NCBI RefSeq assembly: GCF_025370875.1
Contig: NZ_JAMXFD010000004.1
Span: 1-64,000, forward strand
Reading direction: 5' to 3'
DNA from: Laspinema palackyanum D2c
GTDB lineage: Bacteria > Cyanobacteriota > Cyanobacteriia > Cyanobacteriales > Laspinemataceae
Length of the DNA: 64,000 nt
In this document: positions 17,454-27,726 of the stretch, in pieces
Layout: every line of letters starts with the position of its first letter
Position numbering within the stretch: position 1 is the first letter of the stretch
The notes under the pieces: model-generated
Seen by the model: only the letters and a program-made list of their open reading frames with translations
What the model was told of the DNA's origin: nothing
The model's database searches: none
Position numbers and translations under genes: made by a program

Positions 17454-17771
17454 GATAGTTATTCCGGTTAATATCTCTAAAAGTTGAAACCGTTATCAAG
17501 TTTTGCAACGGGAGTTTAAAGCCTTGTCCAACTCTAGTCAAGGCGAGTTCCTGGGAAATAGCGGAACTATAGGTCAAAGTAGGGTCCTTAATAGGATTGG
17601 ACCGCTTATTGAATTGCCCCACTATCACTTTAGCCTGATTATCCTGTAGAATCATCACCGGGGTTTGGAAATTCACCCGGGGTGGATAGACCTAACCCAC
17701 CCGGCGGGAAGAAAACCCGAAGAAGAGGGTAAATTTAACCTCCCTGCATTTGACTTAATTTAGAATTTAAT
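17454..17771. other. Intergenic region, divergent promoters expected
   Basis: The region lies between divergent genes. I see only a CCCGGGGTGG/CCACCCGG-type imperfect inverted repeat near 17676-17708 and no gene I would support. Confidence 0.4.
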
Positions 17772-18851
17772 TTGAGGAGGATGGGGTTGAAACAATTTTT
17801 GATTGATGCTTTTAAAATCTGTCGATTCACTCAAACCATAATCCCCCCTTGTTCTGGAAAAACAATCAAGGCAATCGCCCTAGTATTGAGTTTGAGTGGG
17901 CAATCCTGTTGGTGGGAACCCAGTCCTAAACCGGATCCGGTATTTCAGATTACCTCGACTGCAAATATTAACTATCAACCCTTGCAAGCTTTGCTGAGGA
18001 ATCAAGAGTGGAAATCTGCCGATCGCGAAACGTTTCAGATTTTATTAAAAATTAGCCAACGAGAAGAGGAAGGGTGGTTAAGTCAAGCCGATGTAGAACA
18101 ACTGGATTGTGAGGATTTGCACAGTTTAGCGAAACTATGGAATTACTACAGCGATAATCGGTTTGGCTTCATCCGGCAGCAGCAGATTTGGGAATCAGTC
18201 GGTGGCGTTGTCGGAAATTATACCCCAGAAATTGCCGAAAAATTTGGAGATCGCGTTGGCTGGCGCAGGCAGGGTCAGTGGCGGACCTACGAGAAACTTA
18301 ACTTCTCTAAATCGGCTCCCGAGGGCCACTTACCGGCTACAACTGGGAATGGGGTAAGTGGTGGAGTTTGGAACGGTGTCGCATCCATTACCCATCGCTT
18401 GAAATACTGCGGGATGATTGATGCCTTGCAGCTGAATCAATGGGCTACAGCAGACTGGAAAACCTTAGAGGTCCTAGAACCCTATCGAGCAGATACCCGA
18501 AGCGCTACAGCTTCTCTATTAATCTCAGAAATTCCCTGTTCTGAACTCCAAGAGATTGATCGCCTCTGGCTCAAATATTCTAATAAACGCTTTGGTTTCA
18601 GTATCCAGAAACCGATATTAAAAGCAACGGGTAATAAGCCCGAAGAATTACACTGGGAGCGTTATGCAGACTTTGAAAGAGCAGTGGGTTGGTCTTCTAC
18701 CCATCCTCATGAGGAGATCTACAATGGGGGAGACCCTCTCACGATTCCTTTGGGACATTTTCCCTATCGCATCGGCTACAGCTATGAAACATTTGGTTCG
18801 GGTTTTCACCGGACTTGGCGACTCTCCCTCAACCCTGATTGTGGGTTTTAG
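17772..18851 (+). CDS. Protein with two GUN4 domains
   Basis: GUN4 domains bind porphyrins and stimulate magnesium chelatase in chlorophyll synthesis; many cyanobacterial GUN4-domain proteins have other regulatory roles. Here the product has a short basic/hydrophobic N-terminus, then two GUN4 units at about residues 58-195 and 215-355. Unit one shows the hallmarks W.SADRETFQILLKI, L..LW..YS..RFGF and the FGDRVGWR block; unit two is shorter. GAGGAGG (17774-17780) is placed best for TTG 17787 or overlaps ATG 17781, so the start is uncertain by a few codons. After the TAG stop the same frame stays open for 63 codons (separate entry). Confidence 0.85.
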   Translation: MRRMGLKQFLIDAFKICRFTQTIIPPCSGKTIKAIALVLSLSGQSCWWEPSPKPDPVFQITSTANINYQPLQALLRNQEWKSADRETFQILLKISQREEEGWLSQADVEQLDCEDLHSLAKLWNYYSDNRFGFIRQQQIWESVGGVVGNYTPEIAEKFGDRVGWRRQGQWRTYEKLNFSKSAPEGHLPATTGNGVSGGVWNGVASITHRLKYCGMIDALQLNQWATADWKTLEVLEPYRADTRSATASLLISEIPCSELQEIDRLWLKYSNKRFGFSIQKPILKATGNKPEELHWERYADFERAVGWSSTHPHEEIYNGGDPLTIPLGHFPYRIGYSYETFGSGFHRTWRLSLNPDCGF

Positions 18852-19043
18852 AACCTGTTTTTTTGTAGGCAATGGGGGAAGCTATCGGAAGTTCACCCTG
18901 TGCTGGATCCGGTGAATCCCGACTCCGAGGGACCCATTGAGATTCCGGCATCCTTGCGGGAAAAACTACAAGGGTCCACTCCAAAAGACTCCTCACTGGA
19001 TGAGATAAAAACGCCAGAGGAACTGCAATTGGAAGATTTCTAG
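18852..19043 (+). pseudogene. Open in-frame extension after the GUN4 stop codon
   Basis: The reading frame of the GUN4 gene continues after its TAG for 63 sense codons to a second TAG (19041-19043). The translation (..SEVHPVLDPVNPDSEG..IPASLREKLQ..LDEIKTPEELQLEDF) looks like an acidic, protein-like tail rather than random sequence. It may be a C-terminal extension cut off by a nonsense mutation, a readthrough product, or the remnant of another gene. Confidence 0.35.
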
Positions 19044-19106
19044 AACAAATCTGGCGATCGCCCTCCCCAGCCTAGGGAACGATAAAGTAAGGATTTAATC
19101 CGAGAG

Positions 19107-20741
<1,635 letters not shown>

Positions 20742-21046
20742 ATTTATCGGGTGGTCTTCTTTGAGGAAGGGCAAGATATAGATTTCTGCCAAGATTCTGA
20801 AGAGACCCCCCTAACCCCCCCTTGCCAAGGGGGGGACTAGAATGCTGCTTCTAAAAGAGACCCTTGCCAAGGGGGGGGATTAGAATGCTTCAAGACGTCT
20901 GATTTAATCAGAATATCCAGGATGAAAGGGTAAGGATAAACAACAATAAAGACAGGAAAAATTACATCCCTCTTCCTGTTCTCCCCCATCCTCCCTATCT
21001 CCCCCCTCTCCCTCGCCTCCCTCCTCTCGCCGTTCACCTAAACCCT
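20742..21046. repeat. CCCCCCTTGCCAAGGGGGG repeats and pyrimidine-rich tract
   Basis: Two copies of a C7-TTGCCAA-G7 type hairpin repeat lie at about 20814-20836 and 20860-20880, each followed by TAGAATGCTTC-like sequence; they may terminate ahcY transcription. The stretch 20979-21040 is a strongly pyrimidine-rich CT tract just before exoD. Confidence 0.75.
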
Positions 21047-21670
21047 GTGGCTCGACTTTCTGTTGAATTGCATCGCTATTTTTTTGAAGAAGAACGTTCT
21101 GAAGGCGTAATTTTAGCGGATATTATCCTGCTGGCTGGAGAACGCATTTTTGGATTTTTGTTTGTATTCTTGGCGTTACCTTCAGCCTTACCCGTACCTG
21201 CGCCAGGATACTCGACTCCATTTGGAATTGTTATTTGTATCCTGGCGGTTCAGCTAATTGCTGGCGCTCAACGTCCTTGGATGCCTAAGCGAGTGATGAA
21301 TCACCCGATCGCCTTGTCAAAGGTCCAAGGCATTTTAAAAGCCGGGATTCCCTGGTTGGAAAAAATTGAGTTGCTCTCTCGTCCCCGGTTGACCTATATC
21401 TGCAAAAGTTTACCGGGTCGAGTGGTCATTGGCAGTGCGATCGCCCTGATGGCAATTTCCATGATGATTCCCATCCCCGGGACCAATACCTTACCAGCGA
21501 TGGGCATTTTCGTGACCGGCTTTGGCTTACTTGATGACGATGGAGCCATTACCCTGGCTGGGTTAGTGCTTTGTGTGATGGGATTTATTCTCTCGGCTTC
21601 TATTTTGATGGCTCTTTGGTTTGGGGGTTCCAGCTTGCTGGACATCATCCAAAACTGGCGGGCACAGTAA
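21047..21670 (+). CDS. ExoD-family membrane protein
   Basis: The 207-residue protein matches the exopolysaccharide synthesis ExoD family. An amphipathic N-terminal region is followed by four to five hydrophobic segments; a paired ALPSALPVPAPGYSTPFG motif and a later MMIPIPGTNTLPAMG motif are the duplicated family signature. The biochemical role is not established; family mutants affect exopolysaccharide production and alkaline growth in rhizobia. The start is GTG 21047 with no strong ribosome-binding site. A strong terminator follows at 21697. Confidence 0.88.
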   Translation: MARLSVELHRYFFEEERSEGVILADIILLAGERIFGFLFVFLALPSALPVPAPGYSTPFGIVICILAVQLIAGAQRPWMPKRVMNHPIALSKVQGILKAGIPWLEKIELLSRPRLTYICKSLPGRVVIGSAIALMAISMMIPIPGTNTLPAMGIFVTGFGLLDDDGAITLAGLVLCVMGFILSASILMALWFGGSSLLDIIQNWRAQ

Positions 21671-21696
21671 CTCAGTTTAATTCAAAATTGGAATGG

Positions 21697-21735
21697 GAGG
21701 GACGCCCGCTTAATCGGTGTCCCTCTCTTTTTTTT
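21697..21735 (+). terminator. Rho-independent terminator of exoD
   Basis: GAGGGACGCC (21697-21706) pairs with GGTGTCCCTC (21716-21725), with one G-U pair, and is followed by a T-rich tract of about ten bases. Confidence 0.85.
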
Positions 21736-22218
21736 ATTGGAAGTAAGTCTATTTACTTATTTCCTGAAATTTTAGATAGACAATGGCTTGTTCACCCAGA
21801 CATTTTGAATGGCATCAGAATTTATCCTTAAGCACAAACACTTATTAATTGACAACAATTGGGGTGTTCCTGTACCCGACCCCTCCTAAACTTAAGAATT
21901 TTTCCAGATTGTTGTCAACTGAGTCTTGTTAAAATCCCTAGAACAACCCTGTGGCAATGCTTCTCGGGATAAAGTGGCTGCCTCAATCCCCATGAAAATT
22001 AGAACAGATTGGGTCACTCACCGCCTAAAACCCCTGATATTCGTGGGTTTCGAGGCTGTAAATTCCCCCTTGACACCTACCCTAAGATAGATTCAAAAAG
22101 CGAGTTTTGAAGAAATTTTATTTTTCTGTCAATTTTGTAACAAATTTTGTCTTTTTTACCAAACCTTGACCAAAAAAGGTTAGTCTAAATAAAAATACAA
22201 GCATATAAGGAGAATTTT
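21736..22218. other. Gene-free region upstream of the 22219 gene
   Basis: No gene is supported. TTGACA occurs at 22070 and TTGACC at 22166, each without a convincing -10 at 17 bases. AAGGAG at 22207-22212 is the ribosome-binding site of the next gene. The AT-rich 110 bp before the gene probably hold its promoter. Confidence 0.4.
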
Positions 22219-22521
22219 ATGGTTGCTGTCACAATTGGATTTGACAAGGACTTAGAACAAGAAGAAGCGGTGGTTTTTCACCCTGGACAGCAGGTACAGT
22301 TCAAGGACCGGCCCGGAGTTGTTGATACCATTGCTGCCTATGACCCCATGATGGTCCCCCCGATTTGGTTAGAAAACGACCCCCAGCCGAGATATCCTGA
22401 AGAGTTAAGAATTGTAAAGCAAACGGCCCTAAGCATGGGTTCAGTGCGGGTATCCGCGAACTCGAATGTGCACTATGTAGATTTTTGGGGACGCTTCAGA
22501 TTAGTTAGCAAAAGTTCTTAA
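22219..22521 (+). CDS. Small cyanobacterial protein of unknown function, SH3-like
   Basis: The 100-residue product has a good AAGGAG site six bases before its ATG. The first half reads like a small SH3/KOW-type beta barrel (VVFHPGQQVQFKDRPGVVDTI), followed by PPIWLENDPQPRYPEELRIV, which has the feel of a conserved motif, and a beta-rich end. It lacks a signal peptide. I do not recognise a named family and NdhS does not fit. A HIP1 terminator follows. Confidence 0.65.
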   Translation: MVAVTIGFDKDLEQEEAVVFHPGQQVQFKDRPGVVDTIAAYDPMMVPPIWLENDPQPRYPEELRIVKQTALSMGSVRVSANSNVHYVDFWGRFRLVSKSS

Positions 22522-22545
22522 AATCCTGTGATTATAAAAATAAAC

Positions 22546-22583
22546 AAGCGATCGCTGCTCAGAACAAAGGGCGATCGCTTTTA
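22546..22583 (+). terminator. HIP1-based terminator hairpin
   Basis: AAGCGATCGC (22546-22555) pairs with GCGATCGCTT (22571-22580), followed by a short T run. Same design as the one at 16488. Confidence 0.65.
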
Positions 22584-22628
22584 GTTTGTAGACCCCCTGT
22601 GAATCAGATAAACACCCTCAACACCCCA

Positions 22629-22700
22629 CCAGGCGACAATCGGATCGAGTTGATCCACTTCTTTTCCAGTATCAAACGGCATCAAACTCCCACGCTGGTG
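22629..22700 (-). pseudogene. Relic of a MacB-like permease 3' end
   Basis: On the minus strand the translation gives GSLMPFDTGKEVDQLDPIVAWWG. It joins two conserved pieces of the intact permease at 24239-25456 (GSLTPFDAG and AQLDPIVALRGA) with the 32 residues between them missing. The DNA also matches in two blocks (CAGGCGACAATCGGATC and TCAAACGGC-TCAAACTCCCA). It is a decayed duplicate, now just upstream of the methyltransferase gene. Confidence 0.65.
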
Positions 22701-22721
22701 CGATTTCGATAGGTTATATTC

Positions 22722-22727
22722 TATAAT
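22722..22727 (+). promoter_or_regulatory. -10 box of the methyltransferase gene
   Basis: TATAAT lies 34 bases before the GTG start. The -35 region is weak (TGCGAT at 17 bases). Confidence 0.35.
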
Positions 22728-22761
22728 GGTTAAAACTCAATTCCATTCAATTTAAAGATTA

Positions 22762-23748
22762 GTGACTGATTCAATTAAATTTATTGACTTATTTGCTGGA
22801 ATTGGAGGATTCCGTCTTGCCTTTGAAAAAGCAGGCTATCATTGTGTTTACTCCTGTGAAATTAATGAAGCTTGCCAGAAAGTTTATTATCAAAATTTTG
22901 GGGATGTACCCGAAAAAGACATTACTACTTTAGATATTCAAAATATTCCCAATCATGCTGTTTTAACAGCGGGTTTTCCTTGTCAGCCTTTTAGTATATC
23001 CGGAAAACGTAATGGCTTTAAGGACACGCGAGGAACCCTATTTTTTCATTTATGCAAAATTATTGAAATAAAAAAACCTCAAGTGATTGTCTTGGAAAAT
23101 GTTAAGCATCTCCTGCATCTTGACCAAGGCCAGGTTTTAGAGACGATTCTTTATTCCTTAGAAGACTTAGGATATTGTGTCAGTTATAATTTATTGAATT
23201 CTAAAGATTTCCAATTGCCCCAAAATCGAGAGCGGGTGATTATTATTGGCACTTTAAATCAACAATTTAATTTTGATTTAATTACGCCAAAACTTTCTCC
23301 TCCTAGTCTTGAACAATTCTTAGATAAGGAAGGACCGTTTGAATATTTAAAGCCTGAAGAATACACGCTAATCGACAATCCTAAACCCCAAATTTCAGGT
23401 TTAATTTTTGTCGGATATCGTAATAAAAATATTTGGAAAACCGGGATTAGACCGAATACAGAACATCTGTCGAGAGTTCATAGACAACCGAATCGGATTT
23501 ATTCTGTTAAAGGGGTTCATCCGACTTTACCCTCTCAGGAAACATCAGGCCGCTTTTTTATCTATATCCCTGAAGAAAATGCTGTGCGGAAATTAACTCT
23601 GAATGAATGTTATAGAATTATGGGGTTTCCCGATAATTTCACAAGACATTCTAGTATTGGAGAATGCTATAAACAGATTGGTAATTCCGTTTGTATTTCA
23701 ATGATTCATGAATTAGCTGTTCAAATTAAACAGCAAAATTTATTATAA
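22762..23748 (+). CDS. DNA (cytosine-5) methyltransferase, HhaI-like, solitary
   Basis: The 328-residue enzyme transfers a methyl group from S-adenosylmethionine to cytosine C5. Motif I is FAGIGG (residues 11-16), motif IV PCQPFS with catalytic Cys74, motif VI ENV (112-114), motif VIII QNRER (154-158) and motif X GNSV near 308. The overall sequence and size resemble M.HhaI; the target-recognition region between VIII and IX is short, so the recognition site cannot be read from sequence. No endonuclease gene is adjacent, so it is an orphan methylase or a relic of a restriction system. The gene is clearly more AT-rich than its neighbours, which suggests transfer. Start GTG 22762. Confidence 0.92.
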   Translation: MTDSIKFIDLFAGIGGFRLAFEKAGYHCVYSCEINEACQKVYYQNFGDVPEKDITTLDIQNIPNHAVLTAGFPCQPFSISGKRNGFKDTRGTLFFHLCKIIEIKKPQVIVLENVKHLLHLDQGQVLETILYSLEDLGYCVSYNLLNSKDFQLPQNRERVIIIGTLNQQFNFDLITPKLSPPSLEQFLDKEGPFEYLKPEEYTLIDNPKPQISGLIFVGYRNKNIWKTGIRPNTEHLSRVHRQPNRIYSVKGVHPTLPSQETSGRFFIYIPEENAVRKLTLNECYRIMGFPDNFTRHSSIGECYKQIGNSVCISMIHELAVQIKQQNLL

Positions 23749-23833
23749 GAATAGCCTCGATTGAAATCCACAATGTCAAACATTTCGCAAAATAAAAGTT
23801 AACAACGCCCTGGGGTAATCCAAGGAGGTTAAT

Positions 23834-24093
23834 GCCCGGAAACGACTGAAGTCGTTACTACGAACGAAGAAATTTATCTGCTGTTTGTAGTAACGACTTC
23901 AGTCGTTCTCTTTTGTTCATAATAATGACTTCAGTCGTTTCTTTCTCCTTTTATGTGCCGATCGCCCGGAAACGACTGAAGTTGTTACTACGAACGAAGA
24001 AATTTATCTGCTGTTTGTAGTAACGACTTCAGTCGTTCTCTTTTGTTCATAATAATGACTTCAGTCGTTTCTTTCTCCTTTTATGTGCCGATC
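23834..24093. repeat. Two tandem copies of a 130-bp unit containing inverted repeat cores
   Basis: Copies start at 23834 and 23964. Each has an outward AACGACTGAAGTCGTTACTACGAACG, then TTTGTAGTAACGACTTCAGTCG and a third degenerate core, ending ATGTGCCGATCGCCCG. The rest of 23749-24238 has AAACCCGGTTTC-like repeats near 24150-24215 and no gene. Confidence 0.85.
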
Positions 24094-24238
24094 GCCCGTC
24101 CGTGTTGGCAGAGTCTAGGGCATCCGTACAGTATTAAATCAGCTAGAACAAGAAACCCGGTTCCTTCACCAAATCTTTTACTAATCACCAATATTTTGGT
24201 TAAGAAACCTGGTTTCTAACCTTTACTCTACCGCCATT

Positions 24239-25456
24239 CTAGGCACCGCGCAAGGCGACAATCGGATCAAGTTGGGCAGCTTTTTTGGCGGGAATCACCC
24301 CAAAGAATAATCCGGTTGCACCAGATACTCCAGTTGCTAAGGCGATCGCCATCATAGAAATCCCCGCATCAAACGGCGTCAAACTCCCAATCAGAAAAAT
24401 TCCCCCAACTCCCACAAATATTCCGATTAAACCCCCGGCAACGGATAAAATCACTGCCTCAATCACAAACTGCATTAAAATATCCTGCTGAGACGCCCCG
24501 ATCGCCTTTCTTAATCCAATTTCCTTCGTCCGTTCCGTCACCGACACCAACATAATATTCATAATTCCAATTCCCCCGACAAACAGGGAAATACTGGCGA
24601 TCGCTGCCAACAACATGGTCAAGGCCCCCGTAATCGCCCCCATCGTCGCCTGCAAATCCTTTTGATTGCGAACCGTAAAATCATCTTCATCAATAATCTG
24701 ATGTCGCAGGCGCAGCAAATTCTCAATTTGGAACTGCGCCGCACTCATACTTTCCTCATTCTCCACCGCCACCGAAATAAAATTAATTCTCGTCCCATAA
24801 GGTGAACTATTCCCCGTAATTCGATTCGCCATCGTCGTCAACGGCACCAACACCACATCGTCCTGATTTTGCCCAAAGGTAGAACCCTTGGGTTGCATCA
24901 CCCCAATCACAGAAAACGATACATTTTTAATCCGGATTTGTTTCCCGATCGGGTCCGTATTTCCAAATAAGGTTTCCGCCACATCTGCACCCAATGCCAC
25001 CACCTGTTCATTGCGCCTCAAATCCAAGTTAGTAATAAATCGACCTTGCGCTACATCAAAACTCCGAACCGTCAAAAACTCCGGCGTTACCCCCGCAACC
25101 GTTGTGGATTGATTGGCATTGCCGTAGGTAATCCGTTGCATTCCCGTGATTTGGGGCGCAACCTCCTTCAGGGAAGGAACTTGAGAGGCGATCGCTTCCG
25201 CATCCGCCAACACCAACGTCTGAGGAGGACTCACCGGACGAGTTTGAGCCTTTGGACTTCCCGGCACAATAAATAACAAATTCGTTCCCAAAGATTCCAC
25301 CTGCTGACCCACAAAATTCTGAGCCCCCTCACCCATCCCAATCGTCGCAATCACCGAGGCATTACCAATAATAATCCCTAGCATCGTTAGACTGCTTCGC
25401 ATCTTATTAGCAACCAAGGTTTTGGATGCCATCTTTACGCTTTCTAAGAAATTCAT
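24239..25456 (-). CDS. MacB-like ABC transporter permease (FtsX family)
   Basis: The 405-residue inner-membrane protein has the MacB layout: an N-terminal membrane helix (SSLTMLGIIIGNASVIATIGMG), a large periplasmic domain (about residues 50-270) and three C-terminal helices with MNIMLVSVTERTKEIGLRKAIGA, the FtsX signature. It would form a tripartite efflux pump with the adjacent membrane fusion protein and an ATPase. No ATPase gene lies in the window, so that partner must be elsewhere. It is the last gene of the MarR-MFP-permease set. Confidence 0.92.
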   Translation of the reverse strand: MNFLESVKMASKTLVANKMRSSLTMLGIIIGNASVIATIGMGEGAQNFVGQQVESLGTNLLFIVPGSPKAQTRPVSPPQTLVLADAEAIASQVPSLKEVAPQITGMQRITYGNANQSTTVAGVTPEFLTVRSFDVAQGRFITNLDLRRNEQVVALGADVAETLFGNTDPIGKQIRIKNVSFSVIGVMQPKGSTFGQNQDDVVLVPLTTMANRITGNSSPYGTRINFISVAVENEESMSAAQFQIENLLRLRHQIIDEDDFTVRNQKDLQATMGAITGALTMLLAAIASISLFVGGIGIMNIMLVSVTERTKEIGLRKAIGASQQDILMQFVIEAVILSVAGGLIGIFVGVGGIFLIGSLTPFDAGISMMAIALATGVSGATGLFFGVIPAKKAAQLDPIVALRGA

Positions 25457-25544
25457 AGTTTTAGGAGTAGGAAGATTCTGGAGATGGGGAGGATGGGGCA
25501 GATGGGGGAAATAGGTGATATACCTCGTTATACCTCGTTACAGG

Positions 25545-25578
25545 GCAGAGCCATGTAACGCCCCGTTGGAGGCTCTGC
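25545..25578. repeat. GCAGAGCC/GGCTCTGC inverted repeat
   Basis: Eight-base arms with an 18-base loop between the permease and the membrane fusion gene; likely a small interspersed repeat or an mRNA processing hairpin. Confidence 0.5.
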
Positions 25579-25638
25579 TTCCTGTCCCGTACTAGGCGTT
25601 AAACTGCCAATTGTCCGGATCACGACAGAGCTACTCCC

Positions 25639-27624
25639 TTACTTTAAAATATCCTCCAACTTTTGCCCTTCCGGAAGACCAATAAACACGCGATCGCCTG
25701 GATTCAACCCCTCCAGAATTTGAATTTGATTTCCCAAAGTTGGTCCGATCGTCACCGACCGAAATTCCGCTTTCCCTTCAGCATTGGGAATCAAAACCCC
25801 AGTTTCCCCTCGATTAGTAACGATCGCCACCGTCGGGACCACCAAGGCATTATCCAATTGCTCCCCTAAAAACGTCACATCCACATTCATTCCTGATTGC
25901 AACGTCTCCGTCCCAGATTCCAAATCCACTCGCACCTCAAACAAGGTCACATCCTGTTGCCGAATCGCTTCAGGAGCAATTAAATTCACCTTTCCTTGGA
26001 ACTGTTCATCGGGATAGGCATCCGCCCGAATTTCCACCTGTTGACCCGAACGAATCCGACTGATATCCGCTTCCGGGACTTGGGCTAAAATTTCTAACCC
26101 TCTCGCCAGGGCCACAATCGAGGTGGATGTCGCACTTCCCGCACTTGATGCCGCTGTGGTTGGGGCGACAAATGAGCCTTCTGTGGCATATCGCTGGGTA
26201 ATCTGACCGGCGAAGGGGGCGCGAATGATAGTATCTTCCACCTGCACTTCTACGGCTTTCAGTTGCGCTTCCGCTTCTCGCACTTCCGCTTCCACCCGCA
26301 GGAGTTCTTCGGGTCTGGCACCGCTTTGTTGCACCGATAAGGCTTGCTGCGCTTCCATCACTTCCGCTTCGGCGCGGGTGATTTCTTCCGGTCTAGCACC
26401 GCTTTCTTGGAGGTCCACCCCTTGTCGCGCTTCGGCAACTTCGGCTTCAGCACGGGTGATTTCTTCCGGTCTGGCCCCGATTTCTTGCATTTCCAAGGCA
26501 AGACGCGCTTCGGCAACTTCGGCTTCGGCGCGGGTGATTTCTTCCGGTCTGGCCCCACTGGCTTGCAGTTCTAAGGCTTGACGGGCTTCGGTGACTTGAG
26601 CTTCGGCTTCGATAATTGCTTCTTGGCGAGAGCGAATCAGTTGTTCTAACCGTTGTTGCGATCGCTCTAAACTGGTTTGTGCCCGACGGTTTTCGGTCAC
26701 CACTTCATCAAAGCGATCGCGAGAAATTGCCCCCTCATTCACCAATTCCTGATTCCGGCGCACCCGTTCTGCCGTCAGAGACAAGGTTGCCTCAGCTTCT
26801 TCAATTTGAGTTTCCGCTTGAGCAATCTCATCTTGCCGACTCCCGGAACGCAGTGCATCTAACCGCGCTTGTGCTTGGGTGAGTCTCGCCCGCGCTTGCG
26901 CCACTTCCTGGGAGCGATTTCCGGCCCGCAGTTGCGCCAGTCCGGCTTCGGCTTGAGCCAGTCTCGCCCGCGCTTGAGCGACTTCTTGGGAGCGATTTCC
27001 GGCCTGGAGTTGGTCGAGTCGGGCTTCGGCTTGGGCCAGTCTCGCCCGCGCTTGGAGTATCTCCTGGGGCCGATTTCCGGCGCGTAGTTGGTCGAGTCGC
27101 GCTTCGGCTTGAGCCAGTCTCGCCCGCGCTTGGGCTATCTCCTGGGGCCGATTTCCGGCGCGCAGTTGAGCGAGTCGAGCTTGGGCTTGTTCTAATCGCG
27201 CTGTAGCTTGGAGTCGTTGGGCTTCTACGTCCTGACTTTCCATGCGGGCGATGATAGCACCAGCTTCTACTTGGTCCCCTTGTTCGACATATAATTGAGC
27301 AATCCGGCCAGTGCTTTTGGGGGAGAGGTTGACACTCTGAATCGGTCGGACAGTGCCACTGGCTTGGATGCGGACGGTCAGGGTTTGGGTGTCTACGGGG
27401 ACAGTTATTTCGGCGATCGCATCGGTGCGCGGTTGGGCGTTTTGGTAGGTTCTATAGGCAAAGGTGCTGACGCCTAATAATCCAGCGGCGATCAGCGCAA
27501 TAATCACCCGTTTGTACCGCCGTTTCCCCTCGGGTTTAAAGTCCGGTTTAGGGGGAGGTAACGGGGGTTTTTTATGGTTATTTTGAGATTCAGTAACTTG
27601 CTCTATACTAGATGGCCGTTGCAT
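25639..27624 (-). CDS. HlyD/MacA-type membrane fusion protein with expanded coiled coil
   Basis: The 661-residue protein has a cytoplasmic Pro-rich start, one membrane helix near residues 38-56, and biotinyl-lipoyl halves on either side of a very long helical hairpin, then a beta-barrel C-terminus. The hairpin is made of two internal repeat series: five units of about 27 residues (QARARLAQAEARLDQLRAGN) and four of about 25 residues (ITRAEAEVAEAR...SGARPEE). It should bridge the permease to an outer-membrane channel. It lies about 180 bp upstream of the permease gene, same strand. The expansion lengthens the periplasmic rod compared with usual MacA proteins of about 370-400 residues. Confidence 0.9.
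   Translation of the reverse strand: MQRPSSIEQVTESQNNHKKPPLPPPKPDFKPEGKRRYKRVIIALIAAGLLGVSTFAYRTYQNAQPRTDAIAEITVPVDTQTLTVRIQASGTVRPIQSVNLSPKSTGRIAQLYVEQGDQVEAGAIIARMESQDVEAQRLQATARLEQAQARLAQLRAGNRPQEIAQARARLAQAEARLDQLRAGNRPQEILQARARLAQAEARLDQLQAGNRSQEVAQARARLAQAEAGLAQLRAGNRSQEVAQARARLTQAQARLDALRSGSRQDEIAQAETQIEEAEATLSLTAERVRRNQELVNEGAISRDRFDEVVTENRRAQTSLERSQQRLEQLIRSRQEAIIEAEAQVTEARQALELQASGARPEEITRAEAEVAEARLALEMQEIGARPEEITRAEAEVAEARQGVDLQESGARPEEITRAEAEVMEAQQALSVQQSGARPEELLRVEAEVREAEAQLKAVEVQVEDTIIRAPFAGQITQRYATEGSFVAPTTAASSAGSATSTSIVALARGLEILAQVPEADISRIRSGQQVEIRADAYPDEQFQGKVNLIAPEAIRQQDVTLFEVRVDLESGTETLQSGMNVDVTFLGEQLDNALVVPTVAIVTNRGETGVLIPNAEGKAEFRSVTIGPTLGNQIQILEGLNPGDRVFIGLPEGQKLEDILK
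26230..27190 (-). repeat. In-gene repeats encoding the coiled-coil hairpin
   Basis: About 75-bp and 81-bp units recur in two blocks within the membrane fusion gene (for example TCTTCCGGTCTGGCCCC and GAGCGATTTCCGGCC variants), which indicates amplification by unequal recombination. Confidence 0.8.
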
Positions 27625-27726
27625 TGGGGTACTCCTGTTTCCCGATGGAGAGGTGCCGGGATTAATGATGTTTTTAAAAAATTTAGGCTGACAGATGGAT
27701 GGAGGATTGAGGGGGCGATCGCAGGG

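Noticed and set aside
17368-17676. 102-codon minus frame upstream of the peptidoglycan-binding gene
   Set aside because: It overlaps the start of the well-supported gene and has no ribosome-binding site or recognisable sequence.
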